NCBI GenBank assembly: GCA_017631215.1
Contig: JAGBTR010000248.1
Location: 1 to 7,283 of the forward strand
Direction: 5' to 3'
Source of the DNA: Clostridia bacterium
GTDB lineage: Bacteria > Bacillota > Clostridia > Oscillospirales > CAG-272
DNA: 7,283 bases
Shown piece by piece: positions 7,101 through 7,283 of this stretch (position 1 is its first letter; the number at the start of each line of letters is the position of its first letter). The translations under genes were made by a program, and so were the position numbers. Under the pieces are notes generated by a model that was given only the letters and a program-made list of their open reading frames with translations, was not told the origin of the DNA and made no database searches.

Positions 7101-7283
7101 AAAACAAAGAGATTTTCAAGGCAAAGCTCTGCCTGCTCTTGCGTCACCTTTTTGCCGCCGTGTGCTGCATTGTTGCCAAGCTTGCGGATGAACTCCATAC
7201 GCCGCCAGATGTCGGCGCCGACGATGCCGCGAAACTCCTCGGTGCTCATCAAGCTGACGAGCGTATCCTGATAGGGCATGACA
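4154..7283 (-). CDS. hsdR: Type I restriction enzyme R subunit (HsdR), N-terminus cut by window
   Basis: HsdR cleaves and translocates unmethylated DNA in complex with HsdM and HsdS. The frame is open through the window edge. ATG 7279-7277 is preceded by an in-frame Val codon, and relatives have roughly 60 more residues, so it is probably internal. Numbering from that Met gives 1041 residues. Residues 1-75 are the end of a DUF4145-like, HEPN-related domain (RKLGNNAAHGG, 32-42). A short coiled coil follows (about 101-122). The nuclease domain (130-260) has D176 and E191-x-K193 (LAVLEAKR), the PD-(D/E)xK site. The SF2 helicase motor has Q281, Walker A ATGSGKT (305-311), DEAH (405-408), GLTATP (428-433), DTGIDVPEV (612-620) and QMIGRGTRR (637-645). 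The C-terminus (about 895-1041) matches the EcoEI-type R C-terminal domain that docks to the methylase. All key residues are present, so it looks functional. hsdM and hsdS are not in the window and would lie beyond 7283 or elsewhere. Confidence 0.96.
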   Translation of the reverse strand, partial: VMPYQDTLVSLMSTEEFRGIVGADIWRRMEFIRKLGNNAAHGGKKVTQEQAELCLENLFVFLDQVAYFYAPEYTERQFDKLLLALTVDEALSFVPESDIDVAKLMEENKALKDELTARRAEQQQTYVPKPLELSEYKTRKIYIDFMLEDAGWVEGKDWLNEVELYGMPNKSEVGYADYVLFGDDGKPLAVLEAKRTCVDVSKGRQQAKLYADLLEKKYGRRPIIFLSNGFDTHIWDDKHYPERRVASVYSKRDLEKLFNLHTMRTSLKNVMVDKDIAGRYYQEGAIKAVCEVFDIKNRRKALLVMATGSGKTRTVIALCKVLLDHGWVKNILFLADRNSLVLQAKRAFVNMLPDLSVTNLCEDKENFDARCVFSTYQTMMNCIDTVKDEHDRKLFTVGYFDLVIVDEAHRSIYNKYTDIFNYFDAPLVGLTATPKDEIDKNTYEIFELENGVPTYGYELAQAVTDGFLIDFMSVESKLKFIEQGIVYDDLSDEDKQKYEDTFEDENGELPERIASSAINEWVFNEDTIRQVLHILMNDGLKVEYGEKLGKTIIFARNHEHAEKIHEIFGREYPHLPGYTKVIDNYMTYAQSAIDEFSDPKKLPQIAISVDMLDTGIDVPEVLNLVFFKKVMSKAKFWQMIGRGTRRCDGLMDGKDKDKFYIFDFCGNFEFFRMNNGRPTANQIALQGAIFKLKAQIAFKLQDIAYQTADLIAFRKTLVDDMVRKVRELNMESFAVRQHLRYVEKYANPGNYNSLTYEDTLLMAEELAPLITPDEDEASAVRFDALMYGIELAYLAGKKYSRARTDLYKKVSGIAGVANIPEIMAQSELINKILHTDYLDNAGINEFEHIRENLRNLMKYIPQTVVRYITNFDDEILSTEWNESDLESDDLKNYKAKAEFYIRQHQDEAVIAKLKSNIPLNAEDVKALERILWSEIGSKKDYEAEYGEKPLGEFVREIVGLDMAAAKAAFAEYLSTVSLDASQIYFVNQIIEYIVHNGVMKDLSVLQEPPFTDKGSIVEVFADMSVWFGIKRIIDQINANAAA

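Overview
The window joins two unrelated gene blocks that point toward each other. The left block (1-2840, plus strand) is a small sugar-metabolism unit. It holds the 3' part of a Gfo/Idh/MocA-family NAD(P)-dependent oxidoreductase and, 55 bases later, a 634-residue cytoplasmic protein with a TIM-barrel layout and extra C-terminal domains, which reads as a glycoside-hydrolase-like enzyme. The right block (7283-3321, minus strand) is the end of a type I restriction-modification operon. It holds a nearly complete HsdR restriction/translocase subunit whose N-terminus runs off the window. A small AT-rich gene follows 20 bases later, and its protein ends in a HEPN-type R-x4-H motif.

The organism is probably an uncultured gut or rumen Firmicute (Clostridia). 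Supporting signs are the moderate G+C of about 50-60% in the main genes, AGGA-type ribosome binding sites, the HsdR type with a DUF4145-like N-terminus, and a GGGACGGTTCCC palindrome of a kind I associate with clostridial genomes. This is inference; no rRNA or marker gene is present.

Layout: 1-880 oxidoreductase (5' truncated); 936-2840 TIM-barrel protein; 2908-2965 strong hairpin terminator whose G-U pairs show it is built for plus-strand RNA; 2964-3130 non-coding or relic DNA with a TTATCAC inverted/direct repeat set; 3148-3170 REP-like palindrome; 3172-3339 a minus-strand coding relic with an internal stop; 3321-4133 HEPN-type protein; 4154-7283 hsdR.

The first two genes probably act on the same sugar or glycoside, one by hydrolysis or binding and the other by oxidation at a carbinol carbon. 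HsdR would work with HsdM and HsdS encoded outside the window, beyond 7283. The HEPN gene is last in the same direction, differs in composition, and is the best candidate for something undescribed: an accessory RNase or toxin attached to a type I restriction system.
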